A DNA stretch of 64,000 nucleotides from Anthostomella pinea (Eukaryota; Ascomycota; Sordariomycetes; Xylariales; Xylariaceae), in the NCBI GenBank assembly GCA_963556695.1, contig CAUWAG010000012.1, positions 3,224,001 to 3,288,000 on the forward strand, in the 5' to 3' direction. Made by a program: the position numbers and the translations under genes. Numbering within the stretch: the stretch's first letter is position 1; the number at the start of each line of letters is the position of its first letter. Below the pieces are notes generated by a model. The model saw only the letters and a list, made by a program, of their open reading frames with translations, was not told the origin of the DNA and ran no database searches. This document shows positions 54,298-63,180 of this stretch, in pieces.

Positions 54298-57219
54298 TTT
54301 GGAGTGTTGGTTCTGTTGTTTGTGGGAGATGTTGTTTAAGGGAAAGTGCTGGGAGTGTTGGGGTTGGATTTTTGTAGCTTTGTGATGTTGTGGATGTTGG
54401 ATGTTGGATGTTGTGATGATGGAGTCGAAACCTAAGCTGAGAGATGGAAGAGCTTCTTATATCTGAAACCGTGCCATATCGGTCATAATAGAGTTGGCTT
54501 AGGAATTAAGCTTATGTTCCTCTCCATCGAACCCTACCATACTACCTGGAGTTATGACGACGGCGGCTGTTCGTCATCCTACAGCAAGACCTGCCCCTGA
54601 ATTGAAAACAGTATCAACCCATTGACCCGACAGACGATCTGCGGGTGATGATCGACCCTTGGTCACGGGTGATTTACAGACAGACAATGACAGCTGGAGC
54701 TCTATGGAGGATGGCTGACGACCATGACATGCGTTAGCCATTTCAGTGAGGCCGCGGTGCTGACAGCCGCATCGCCGCATCGCCCCCATCATCAAAATCT
54801 CCGATAGGCTCAGAGACTCAAGCCCGCCTGAGTGTCGCAGCAGTTGGTGACATGGATCGCCAACGTCGAAGCCAAGACATGCAGGGCTGACCAGCTGGAT
54901 CACCTAGGGCTGAATCGACTTCCAACAGCATCTCGAGCCTGGACAATACGATTTCAGCTACGCGAGATAGTTGACGAGAAGGAGGATGACTTGGCTGAGT
55001 GACGTAGTGCCCGACCGAAGATTATCGTAAGACGGGTCTAGTTGTTGAGCTGTGTTTCCGTCAGTTCTACAGAGCAAGATGGAACGTAAGCCTTGCACAC
55101 GAACGGTGTGGTGGACTTCAGCCATAGCATGTTCGTTGTCATACCTGTATATGCCTCGCCTCGCAGTTAAAACGGTCACCATGCTCGTACTGCATGCGCC
55201 TCATCATGTCATTGTGCTGCATGTCGTCTTACAACTCTCCATATATGCATACTGATTGCTTGTGCGTGACGAACATGCCCCCCAACAGTCAAGACGCAGA
55301 TAGAGATGATTGCACTCATGTCATGCAAGCTGGTGCTGAAAGACAAGCAACTGAGCCATGCAGTGTCATCGACGTTGTACGCGCCGCTCTCATCAGAGGT
55401 TAGTACTGCTGACTATTCGGTCAGGCATGTGCCGTCATTGCAATTGCCTTGTGGTATATCTCCCAGTCGAAGCTGAAAGGCAGGTTCAGATGGCCCGAGA
55501 TTGCATCATGCTAGCTCTTCGGCTGGCGAAGATGACATTGACACTCTGTCTCATAAGCATGAGCCGTACTCAGAGCGTGTCCGAAGCAATGAAGCCGCCA
55601 CAGCTAGCTGGCTGTCTTATTATGTTCATCAATGGGACTCTAACCTCTCTACCCCCCTGGATGACCAGGCGCTTGATAAGCAGCATAAGCCTCTGGCACA
55701 AGCAGTAACGCCAGGGACAATCGACTGGAACAAGCATCAAGTCGCGGCTTGTTCCATTGTAAATCATCATTTCAACCGCTTGGGTGATGTGCCTTGCTTC
55801 TTGGGACACTACTCGTGCAATTGCAAGTCGCATACTTAGACTCAAAAGGGTTGGACCAGAGTCCCAGCAACTTTTCGTTCGCTCCAGTACATATACCCGA
55901 AAAGGAGGTGTGCACGCAGCTGTTGGATGGATGACGGAACGACCTGCAGTGGGACAAGAAGCGCTTCCATGGTCGTCCCAGGGAGACTCACCAGGAGAAC
56001 TAAGCCAGTGGTCTTACAACTTTCAAGTCGAGCACGTGGAGTGTCCTCTTTTGCTTCTCTGCGCTGGAAGGAGTAAAGATACCGCTGGGTACGCCTTTGG
56101 CAGCAGTTGCGGCTACAACAGACTCGATTCGATGTGCCGAGGTCCACCATTGCCTAGACACAGCAAATGTGAGATGCGTATCGGTAGGATAGTCGCATGA
56201 AGCATTGAGCCGCGTACCACGCAGTCGCATGGCGGCGCCCGTCTCCGTTTCCAGACCCTCAAGTGCTCTCCGTCGAGCATATCGCTGTGTCTGCGCCCAA
56301 GAACGAGGATCGGCTGGCCTCTGTTGCCGACTCAACAACAACGCGGCCGCCGTTGAGCGGGCAAGCTGGGTGAGGAAAGTCGCATACTAAATCCAATGAG
56401 ATGGGAGCGTAGGCAAAAACGTACATATGTACGGAGCATGATGCGAGGCTGCGTGCCGTCGGCGCTCTTGACGCATCTCTGACGTGCATGCTGCAGTGCA
56501 AGGGCGCTTTGGGTATCGGCTGCAGCCTCGATTCCGAGTCTGATACAAGCTGGCATGATGGTACCTATCAACAACTTCTCCAAGCGACTCGGATGCGGCG
56601 TCCCTATCGATTGTATGCTTCTTCGCGAACAACACTGGGGACGCTGACCATAGAGGTATCGCCAGATCATCAGACTGCCGCGGTTGAAAAAAGGACTGAA
56701 CGCTATCGCGAGGAGTCCTTGTTCAGTGAGTCCGGGGCATTCAAGAGATTTACGTGAGTTGTTTCCGAGAGGAAGTTGCGACTCTTCGGCACAAGATAAG
56801 ACTGAACAGGGAACTTCCAGTACTGGGTATCCTGCAGGTGGTGAGCCGTAACTTCCCCATACCCCTATATCGGGGAGTCCCACAAAATGATGACAAGCGG
56901 GGATTCTTTCTCTTTTCGTCGTTTGATAGGGTGTGGATCCAGTGCATGGACCCATATGGAGTATTCTGGTAACCCCACCAGATATGTTGGAGGTTACCTG
57001 ATGAAGGCTGCCTGGCAACCCTTTGTTGCCCCAGGTACCTCACCACTGTAATTTAGGTATTTAGATACATCTCGAATGGAATCCTTTCCATCCGACCTTT
57101 TAATCAAGCACCACCCAGACCACTGATAGATTACAACAAGACTTGTGATTTGTCAGCATCTGGGAAAGCTACCAAAAGGCACAAGGGCTCTGATTTCTAA
57201 AATGCGCATGGTGTATGAT
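54298..57219. other. long intergenic region
   Basis: About 2.9 kb. The first 150 bp are the secreted-protein promoter, with GTTGGATGTTGGATGTTG repeats. The rest has only overlapping short frames on both strands. The minus-strand 56332-57018 frame is the longest but has no domain I know, and frames at the same place on the plus strand are equally open. I call no gene here. Confidence 0.5.
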
Positions 57220-57433
57220 TGTCACCGCGAGCGTACTGAGGAGCTGGGACATGGCCGGCAGCAAGCAGCTATTACTCTATTGACGAGAATATCAAGACTA
57301 GAGAGGAAAAGAAGAGAGAGAGAGAGATAGGTACAGCGGGAGGTTGCCCCTTTAAGGGGATCCTCTGGTCAGATCCTTCCCTTATTGGGAAGTATCGGCT
57401 TGTCATGTGGGAAGGTCTGTGCAGGCCGTCACA
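57220..57433 (+). mobile_element. solo LTR family 3, copy 2 (214 bp)
   Basis: Starts TGTCACCGCGAGCG and ends GGCCGTCACA; nearly identical to the copies at 27755 and 58600. No 5-bp duplication is visible, so one flank has been lost or rearranged. It is joined directly to an inverted piece of the 27107-28240 element. Confidence 0.85.
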
Positions 57434-57715
57434 GGAAATGTCTGTCCTTATATATCCAATCTCTCCCTCACTGATTAGGTGGCTCACCCTGGATCACCGG
57501 TGATCCAAGTTGATCCTGCTCACTGGATCACCACGGTGATCCAGTGATCCAAATTCTTAGTCACGTAACCCAGGTTCTGCTGGTCACGTGATCTGTGTAC
57601 CGTTGCTCCGTTGCTCCGATCTCTCCACTGATCAGCACCCCACTCTCTGGTCAACCTGTTTCCAATCGTCCCCTCTGGGCCTGCTATCAGGCCGCACTGT
57701 TCGTTGGTTCGTAAT
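57434..57715 (-). mobile_element. inverted fragment of the LTR-like element at 27107-28240
   Basis: Reverse complement of about 27160-27450 plus the bases just after 27632, including ACGTGATCTGTGTACCGTTG and the GGTGATCC-rich part. Its other end is cut at the start of the mitochondrial-like sequence. Confidence 0.8.
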
Positions 57716-57757
57716 ATAAACTAGAGTATAGATTTAAAGGTTATAGTATTTATGTAA

Positions 57758-57830
57758 GCTCGGGAAGTTCAATTGGTAGAGCAGAACACTGAAGATGTTT
57801 AGGTTATAAGTTCAAGTCTTATGCTGAGCA
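57758..57830 (+). tRNA. trnF: mitochondrial-type tRNA-Phe(GAA), NUMT relic
   Basis: The cloverleaf is complete: D-stem GTTC/GAGC, anticodon stem GAACA/TGTTT with loop CTGAAGA (anticodon GAA), and T-stem ATAAG/CTTAT with loop TTCAAGT. The acceptor stem has one mismatch at its base. As a NUMT copy it is unlikely to be used. Confidence 0.75.
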
Positions 57831-57831
57831 A

Positions 57832-57906
57832 AGGTAATGATGGAACTGGATAGTTTAGGCCTATTTGATTAAAAAAATCTTATCCGTTCAAGTCGGATTT
57901 ACCTTA
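57832..57906 (+). tRNA. trnL: mitochondrial-type tRNA-Leu(TAG) relic with D-arm deletion
   Basis: Acceptor AGGTAAT/TTACCTT, anticodon stem GATAG/CTATT with loop TTTAGGC (TAG), a long variable arm and T-stem ATCCG/CGGAT are present. The D-arm is cut short (GATGGAACTG then directly the anticodon stem), so several bases are missing and the tRNA cannot fold normally. Confidence 0.65.
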
Positions 57907-57908
57907 TA

Positions 57909-57977
57909 TGTTGTGGACTAATGGGTAAGCCATAAATTTTTGGTATTTAATATTAAGTGTTCAAGTCACTCCAACAT
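57909..57977 (+). tRNA. trnQ: mitochondrial-type tRNA-Gln(TTG) relic
   Basis: Anticodon stem TAAAT/ATTTA with loop TTTTGGT (TTG). The T-arm and 3' acceptor have mismatches that suggest small deletions. Confidence 0.6.
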
Positions 57978-58035
57978 AAGTCTATCAGATAACCAATTCA
58001 TACATAATAAGCTAAAAGTTTTATCCTTATTATGG

Positions 58036-58320
58036 AAAAGATCGGTTCAGTGGTTCAGGTCATCATGTTGCTTACATTCTGGGTGCGAATCTACCCTTGG
58101 GTCTTGGGACCTGTTCAGGTACTAAATACACATACCAACTTCAAAGCAATGCCCAGCCTTTGATCCGGAGGGTAAAGATCCCTTGTCCCAGATACACTAA
58201 GGCTCAAAGCCCGCTTCCAGGCTGTTCCTTCCTTTCAGTGCTGCTGTCAGCCTTGTCAGCCTTGTCACCCCTAGAAGCGTGCTACAGCACACCTGTGAGC
58301 CACCCGACTGCTTACACTTG
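58036..58320 (+). mobile_element. candidate tRNA-derived SINE inside the NUMT
   Basis: A GC-richer block that interrupts the tRNA-Gln to tRNA-His spacing. It has a box A-like CGGTTCAGTGGTTCAGG (about 58043-58059) and a box B-like GGTGCGAATCT (58082-58092), spaced as in a polymerase III promoter, followed by an unrelated body. I found no clean target duplication, so the borders are approximate. Confidence 0.4.
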
Positions 58321-58345
58321 TATAATAGAGAATTTTGTATTATAA

Positions 58346-58420
58346 GGTGGATATAGTTCAATAGATAGAGCGACTGTATGTGGCACAGTAAGTTCTCTGT
58401 TCAAGTCAGGGTATCCTCCT
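58346..58420 (+). tRNA. trnH: mitochondrial-type tRNA-His(GTG), NUMT relic
   Basis: Acceptor GGTGGAT/ATCCTCC (one mismatch), anticodon stem ACTGT/ACAGT with loop ATGTGGC (GTG). It directly abuts tRNA-Met. Confidence 0.75.
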
Positions 58421-58493
58421 ATCAGGGTAGTTTAATGGGTTAAAACTTTAATTTCATGCATTAACGATAAGAAATCAAGTTTCTTCTCTGGTT
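58421..58493 (+). tRNA. trnM: mitochondrial-type tRNA-Met(CAT), NUMT relic
   Basis: Acceptor ATCAGGG/CTCTGGT, D-stem GTTT/AAAC, anticodon stem TTAAT/ATTAA with loop TTCATGC (CAT), T-stem AAGAA/TTCTT. The fold is intact. It sits 30 bp before nad2, as in mitochondrial genomes of this class. Confidence 0.75.
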
Positions 58494-58523
58494 ACTCTAA
58501 AAGGTCATTTTTTGAGCTTTTTT

Positions 58524-60419
58524 ATGTATAATTATATTAAGATAACTTTATCTATATTATGTTTATTAGTTTCTAATGCCGTCACTTTAAGACTAGATAT
58601 GTGACGGCCTGTACAGACCTTCCCACATGACAAGCGGATACTTCTCAATAAGGGAAGGATCTGACCAGAGGATCCCCTTAAAGGGGCAACCTCCCGCTGT
58701 ACCTATCTCTCTCTCTCTCTTCTTTTCCTCTCTAGTCTTGATATTCTCGTCAATAGAGTAATAGCTGCTTGCTGTCGGCCATGTCCCAGCTCCTCAGTAC
58801 GCTCGCCGTGACAAGATATGTCAATACTTTTTAATAGAATAGCCATTATTACTTTAATTTATTGTTTTTTACATAATATAGTTAATTTATCTCTTATAAA
58901 TAAAGGGATAGGTTTAAATGGAGGTTTACTTCACGTTACTAATATAACTTAAATATTTCATATATTTGTTTTTATAGTTAGTATATTAATATTACAACTA
59001 ACTAGTTTTTTTCTTAGAAAAGTTTGAGTTCAAGAACATTCGTCTTTAAAAGATGTATTGTTTAATAGTTTTATATTTGATAGAACTAAAATAATAATAA
59101 AATAAGAGATCATTTAAAAATCATAGAATACCCATTAATTTTATGATTTGTAGTTAGTGGAACAAATTTTTTAATGTCTATTAATGGTTTAGTATCTATT
59201 TTTCTATCAATAGAATTGCAAAGTTATGGTTTGTATTTGTTAAGTACAATATATAGAAATTCTGAATTAGCTACTACAGGTGGTTTAACATATTTCTTAT
59301 TATGAGGTTTAAGTTCATGTTGTATTTTATTAGGTACAGGCTTATTATACGCAAATTCCGGAACTATTAATATGGACGGTTTGTATATAATGACTAGCAT
59401 AAGTGATAATATTAATTCTTAATATAAACCATATTATATTAATTTTGCTTTACTTATTTTTAGTATAGGATTCTTATTTAAAGTTAGTGCTGCACCTTTT
59501 CATTTTCGATCACCTGACGTTTATGACGCTATTCTTACAATCGTTACAACATTTGTAGCTATTATAGCGAAAAAACAAAATTTATATTATTATTAAAAAT
59601 AGTTTATTTTACAAGCAATTATTTTCTGATTTCAATTGAACATTTGCTTTATTAATGAGTTCTTTATTATCTTTAATAATAGGAACAGTTATATGTTTAA
59701 CACAATTTAGAATAAAAGATTATTTGCTTATAGTACTATAAGTCATATAGGTTTCATATTATTAGCTTTAACTATAACTAGTATAAAATCTATTCAAGCT
59801 TTTGTTTTTTGTTTAATGCAATACTCAATAAGTTAATTTATATGCATTTATTATATTAGTAACCATAGGGTTTTCTTTCTATTTTTATATAACTGATAAT
59901 AAATAATATAAAGAATTACTGGATAAAAATAATTCTCCTGTCCAATTAATTAGCCAATTAAGAGGGTATCTTTATGTTAACCCTATCTTAGCTTTAAGTT
60001 TAGCCATTACATTCTTTTCTTTTGTAGGAGTACCACCTCTTGTTGGATTTTTTGCTAAACAGATGGTTTTAGGTGCTGCTTTAGATAGCGGTTACGTATT
60101 TTTATCTTTAGTAGCTATATTAACTAGTGTAGTAGGTGCAGTATATTATCTTAATATTATAGAAGAAATTTTCTTTTATAACCCAGAATATAAAATAAGT
60201 TCTTTAATTAAGAATAGAAAATTATTTAGTTATATTTATAAAATGATACTTTGGTAAGAAAGTTAGAATTCAAATATAATAATATAGTTATGTCTAGCCC
60301 TATATCTATAACAATATTTAGTATAACTTTAGTAATTTTATTATTTATATTTATGAATAAAGAATGATTAAGCATGGGTACCGTATTAGTGCAGATTTTA
60401 TTAATAATAAATGAGTAGT
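58524..60419 (+). pseudogene. nad2: NADH dehydrogenase subunit 2, NUMT copy split by an LTR
   Basis: Mitochondrial complex I core membrane subunit. It opens at 58524. After the codons for SNAVTLRLD it is split by the 214-bp LTR at 58600-58813 and resumes with [11 protein letters not shown]. Later blocks include [63 protein letters not shown] sequence, [17 protein letters not shown] and [20 protein letters not shown], in the correct order but in more than one frame. TGA occurs at expected Trp positions; at the conserved FHFWSPDVYD site the Trp codon has become CGA. It overlaps the nad3 start at its end, as in the living gene. It is dead. Confidence 0.85.
58600..58813 (-). mobile_element. solo LTR family 3, copy 3, inside nad2 (214 bp)
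   Basis: Reads TGTGACGGCCTGTACAG to CTCGCCGTGACA and is the reverse complement of the copies at 27755 and 57220. It is flanked by the 5-bp duplication AGATA (58595-58599 and 58814-58818). Removing the LTR and one AGATA restores the nad2 frame exactly across the site. Confidence 0.93.
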
Positions 60420-60791
60420 ATGACTTTTTTTTTTTCGTATCTATATTAGCTTTAGTATTTTTAATAGTTACTTTAATTCTTGCTCCTTACAATCCTTACC
60501 AGGAAAAATATAGTTTATTTGAATGTGGTTTTATAGTTTTTTTAGGTCAAAATAGAACACAGTTTAATGTTAAATGTTTTATATTTGCATTAATTTATTT
60601 ATTACGGATCTAGAAATTCTTTTCACTTTCCCATTTACATTAACTATAGCATTTTTTTCATAATTATAATAACTATTGAATTTGTCTTTGAATTAGGTAA
60701 AAGTGCCTTAAAAATTAATAGTAAACAAATTATAGCTCTTTTTAATATACAGTCTTCTAATGTAATAGAACTTATAGGTAAAACTTCTTAA
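60411..60791 (+). pseudogene. nad3: NADH dehydrogenase subunit 3, NUMT copy
   Basis: Starts at ATG 60411 overlapping the nad2 end. Recognisable blocks are LILAPYNPYQEKYSLFECGF, LGQNRTQFNVK and, one base out of frame, TDLEILFTFPFTL, then FVFELGKSALKI. The frameshift near 60600 and a lengthened T run at 60424-60433 mark it as a non-functional copy. Confidence 0.8.
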
Positions 60792-60869
60792 ACTTTTAGT
60801 AAATTCACCAAAAATTAAAGTTAAAGATTTTTAACATAAATTTAGATAAAACAAATATAAAATGAATTA

Positions 60870-62729
60870 ACGTAGCTGACAAGCGAGTTGACATTACAAG
60901 CGAGTTGGCACTCGTCATGAACTTTCCAATCAATACGATTCAAACCATCATATCTCCACCAACAACAATGGCACCGCGTTATAATGAATCAGACTTGCAG
61001 CTAGCTGTTCAAGCTAAACGACATGACCCTTATATTCCTATATTTCAGCTTGCGAAACTCTTCAACGTCCCTCGTTCTACTTTGAGCAATAGAGTCAAAG
61101 GAATGCCATCACGACGCGACAGCATGCCCAATACTTTGAAACTTATGGTTTCCAAAAAGAATGCCATTTGTTCCTTCATTCTCGACCTGGATGCGCGAGC
61201 ATTTCCGCCCCGGTACAGTTATATTGAAGATATGGCGAATCAATTATTGGCGGCGCGTGGGGCTGGACGCGTTGGAAAGAACTGGACGCGGAACTTCATC
61301 AAACGTACACCAGGCCTCCGGACGCGTTTTCATCGGAAGATAGACTACCAGAGGGTCTTGAACGAGGATCCAGACGCGTATCGCGCGTGGTTTTGCCAAG
61401 TTGCAGCAGCAGTCGCGAAACATGGTATCCAAGACGCGGATATTTACAACTTCGACGAGACTGGGTTTATGATGGGCATTATTGGGTCCGGCATGGTCGT
61501 TACAAGCACCGAAAGACGTGGCAGGCCTAGACAAGCTCAGCAAGGCAACAGAGAATGGTCTACAGCAATCTCTGCTGTTAATGCTGATGGTTGGGTGGTC
61601 CCGCCGTTCATCATTCTACAGGGCAAAACCCACCTCGCGTCATGGTATCGCGACACAATATTACCACGCGATTGGAAGGTGGCCGTGTCTGACAACGGGT
61701 GGACCACAAATGAGATTGGTTTGGAATGGATTCAGCATTTTGACAAGTATACCAGACCGCGTATGACTGCCGGTAAACGCCTCCTCATCCTAGATGGTCA
61801 CGAAAGCCACCATTCCCAGGTCTTTGAGGATTATTGTCAGAACAACGGTATTATCACCCTTTGTATGCCTGCCCACTTGTCACACAGGCTCCAGCCTCTA
61901 GATGTCGGCTGTTTTAGCCCGCTCAAACGAGCTTATGGTCGCATGATTGAGGATCTCATCCGGCGTCATATAACCCACGTTTCGAAGGAGGATTTCCTTG
62001 CAGCGTTTTGTGAAGCACACAATGCTGCTATGACGCCAGGAAACATTCGAGCAGGTTTCAGTGCCACTGGGTTTGTTCCTTTTGACCCAGAAAGTGTCAT
62101 TTCAAAGCTGGATGCTGTCGCTGTCATACGAACACCGTCGCCAGACCCCAATCTGCCACCCACTACTTGGACTTCGAAGACGCCTACCACCATTAACGAA
62201 GCGGTAAACCAATCGGTTTATATCCAAAACCGAGTCAGAAACCACCAGGGAAGCTCACCTACATCAATAGTTGATGCATTGAGCTCGTTTTCGAAGGCTA
62301 CATACGGTCTTATGCATAAGGTCACTTTGGTTGATTCCCGGGTCCGCGAACTAGAAGAGGCCAATCACTTACTAAGTAAACACCAGAGAACAAAAAACAA
62401 ACGTCTAGTGAAAAGAGGAGTACTTTCCGTTGAAAATGCAGTAGATCTTCAGGCTGTAAAGGATGGTGCTGAGCTGGCAAAACAAGAAATAGGTGAAAGT
62501 AGTCGTCGTCCGAGGCGGGCGGCAGCGCATGGGCGACGGTGTGGCGTTTGCAGCAATACTGGCCATAATGCGCGAACTTGTACAATAGAGATAGAAACCT
62601 CTGAGGAAGAGGAATCCGATTGATTGAATTGAACTGAATGCGTTGTGGTGAAGTTATTTGACATGGCAGTTGGAGAGTTCATGACGAGTGCCAACTCGCT
62701 TGTAATGTCAACTCGCTTGTCAGCTACGT
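60870..62729 (+). mobile_element. intact Fot1/pogo-type DNA transposon (1,860 bp)
   Basis: Bounded by perfect terminal inverted repeats of at least 53 bp, beginning ACGTAGCTGACAAGCGAGTT, with the internal direct repeat ACAAGCGAGTTG. A TA dinucleotide flanks each side (60868-60869 and 62730-62731), as for Tc1/mariner/pogo elements. One uninterrupted transposase frame fills it. It lies between nad3 and atp9 of the NUMT. The perfect repeats and open frame indicate recent insertion. Confidence 0.95.
60968..62623 (+). CDS. Fot1/pogo transposase (DDE_1), intact
   Basis: 551 residues from ATG 60968; an earlier in-frame ATG at 60917 lies inside the terminal repeat and would add 17. The N-terminus has the Psq/CENP-B-like helix-turn-helix (ESDLQLAVQAKRHDPYIPIF, LAKLFNVPRSTLSNRV), then the second DNA-binding helix set (AAARGAGRVGKNW-like, FIKRTPGLRTRFHRKID). 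The catalytic triad is DD35D: YNFDETGF (Asp163), LILDGHESHHS (Asp276) and LQPLDVGCFSPLK (Asp312). The C-terminus has a coiled-coil stretch (DSRVRELEEANHLLSKHQR), a basic patch and a CCHC zinc knuckle (CGVCSNTGHNARTC). The enzyme excises and inserts the element at TA. No stop or frameshift and no missing residue suggest it may still work. Confidence 0.95.
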   Translation: MAPRYNESDLQLAVQAKRHDPYIPIFQLAKLFNVPRSTLSNRVKGMPSRRDSMPNTLKLMVSKKNAICSFILDLDARAFPPRYSYIEDMANQLLAARGAGRVGKNWTRNFIKRTPGLRTRFHRKIDYQRVLNEDPDAYRAWFCQVAAAVAKHGIQDADIYNFDETGFMMGIIGSGMVVTSTERRGRPRQAQQGNREWSTAISAVNADGWVVPPFIILQGKTHLASWYRDTILPRDWKVAVSDNGWTTNEIGLEWIQHFDKYTRPRMTAGKRLLILDGHESHHSQVFEDYCQNNGIITLCMPAHLSHRLQPLDVGCFSPLKRAYGRMIEDLIRRHITHVSKEDFLAAFCEAHNAAMTPGNIRAGFSATGFVPFDPESVISKLDAVAVIRTPSPDPNLPPTTWTSKTPTTINEAVNQSVYIQNRVRNHQGSSPTSIVDALSSFSKATYGLMHKVTLVDSRVRELEEANHLLSKHQRTKNKRLVKRGVLSVENAVDLQAVKDGAELAKQEIGESSRRPRRAAAHGRRCGVCSNTGHNARTCTIEIETSEEEESD

Positions 62730-62769
62730 TATACGTTAATTATGATGAATTAATAAAATAAGATAAAAT

Positions 62770-62973
62770 ATGACACAAGCAGCAAAAATAATAGCGATAG
62801 GTTGAGCTACTACTGGTTTGATAGGAGCAGGAGTCGGAATTGGTGTAGTTTTTATAGCTTTAATTCTAGGTATAGCTAGAAATCCATCTATAAGAGGTGA
62901 ATTATTCTCATATGCTACTGGTTTATTTACATTAACGATGGCTTTTTTGCTTTTGTATAAACAAGTATTATAG
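62770..62973 (+). pseudogene. atp9: ATP synthase subunit 9, NUMT copy with internal deletion
   Basis: A 67-residue relic of the c-ring proteolipid: [50 protein letters not shown], then directly [16 protein letters not shown]. The family's second helix normally carries about nine more residues (with the proton-binding Glu) between SYA and TGLF. They are absent here, in frame. It lies where atp9 is expected after nad3. Confidence 0.85.
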
Positions 62974-63180
62974 ATTTTATAATTCAAGATTAATAAATAT
63001 ATTTAATAAATATAAATATATCATACTTCAGAAGATTATTCTTATTTAAAATCCATATAAATTATTATAATTTAACGCATAAATAAATTCGGCAATATCT
63101 TTACGTAATAATAAAATTATTCGTTGAATTAAATAATTTAAAGTTTAAAAAGATTTTATAAATCTTTTTGAATTTTAACT

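Larger units (their letters stand above)
57716..63180 (+). other. nuclear copy of mitochondrial DNA (NUMT), trnF to atp9
   Basis: AT-rich DNA with the order trnF, trnL, trnQ, trnH, trnM, nad2, nad3, atp9 on one strand, the order found in Sordariomycete mitochondrial genomes. TGA stands where nad2 has conserved Trp, as expected for code 4. The genes carry frameshifts, deletions and three nuclear-type insertions: a probable SINE at about 58036-58320, an LTR at 58600-58813 and a DNA transposon at 60870-62729. It is therefore nuclear and non-functional. Without the insertions, about 3.1 kb of mitochondrial sequence is present. The right boundary is uncertain. Confidence 0.88.

Noticed and set aside
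56332..57018. 228-codon minus-strand frame
   Set aside because: Composition and motifs do not look coding, and overlapping plus frames are comparably open.
57716..63180. A real mitochondrial contig end joined by misassembly
   Set aside because: The sequence carries nuclear LTR and Fot1 insertions with target duplications and has broken genes; a chimeric assembly is still worth excluding with long reads.
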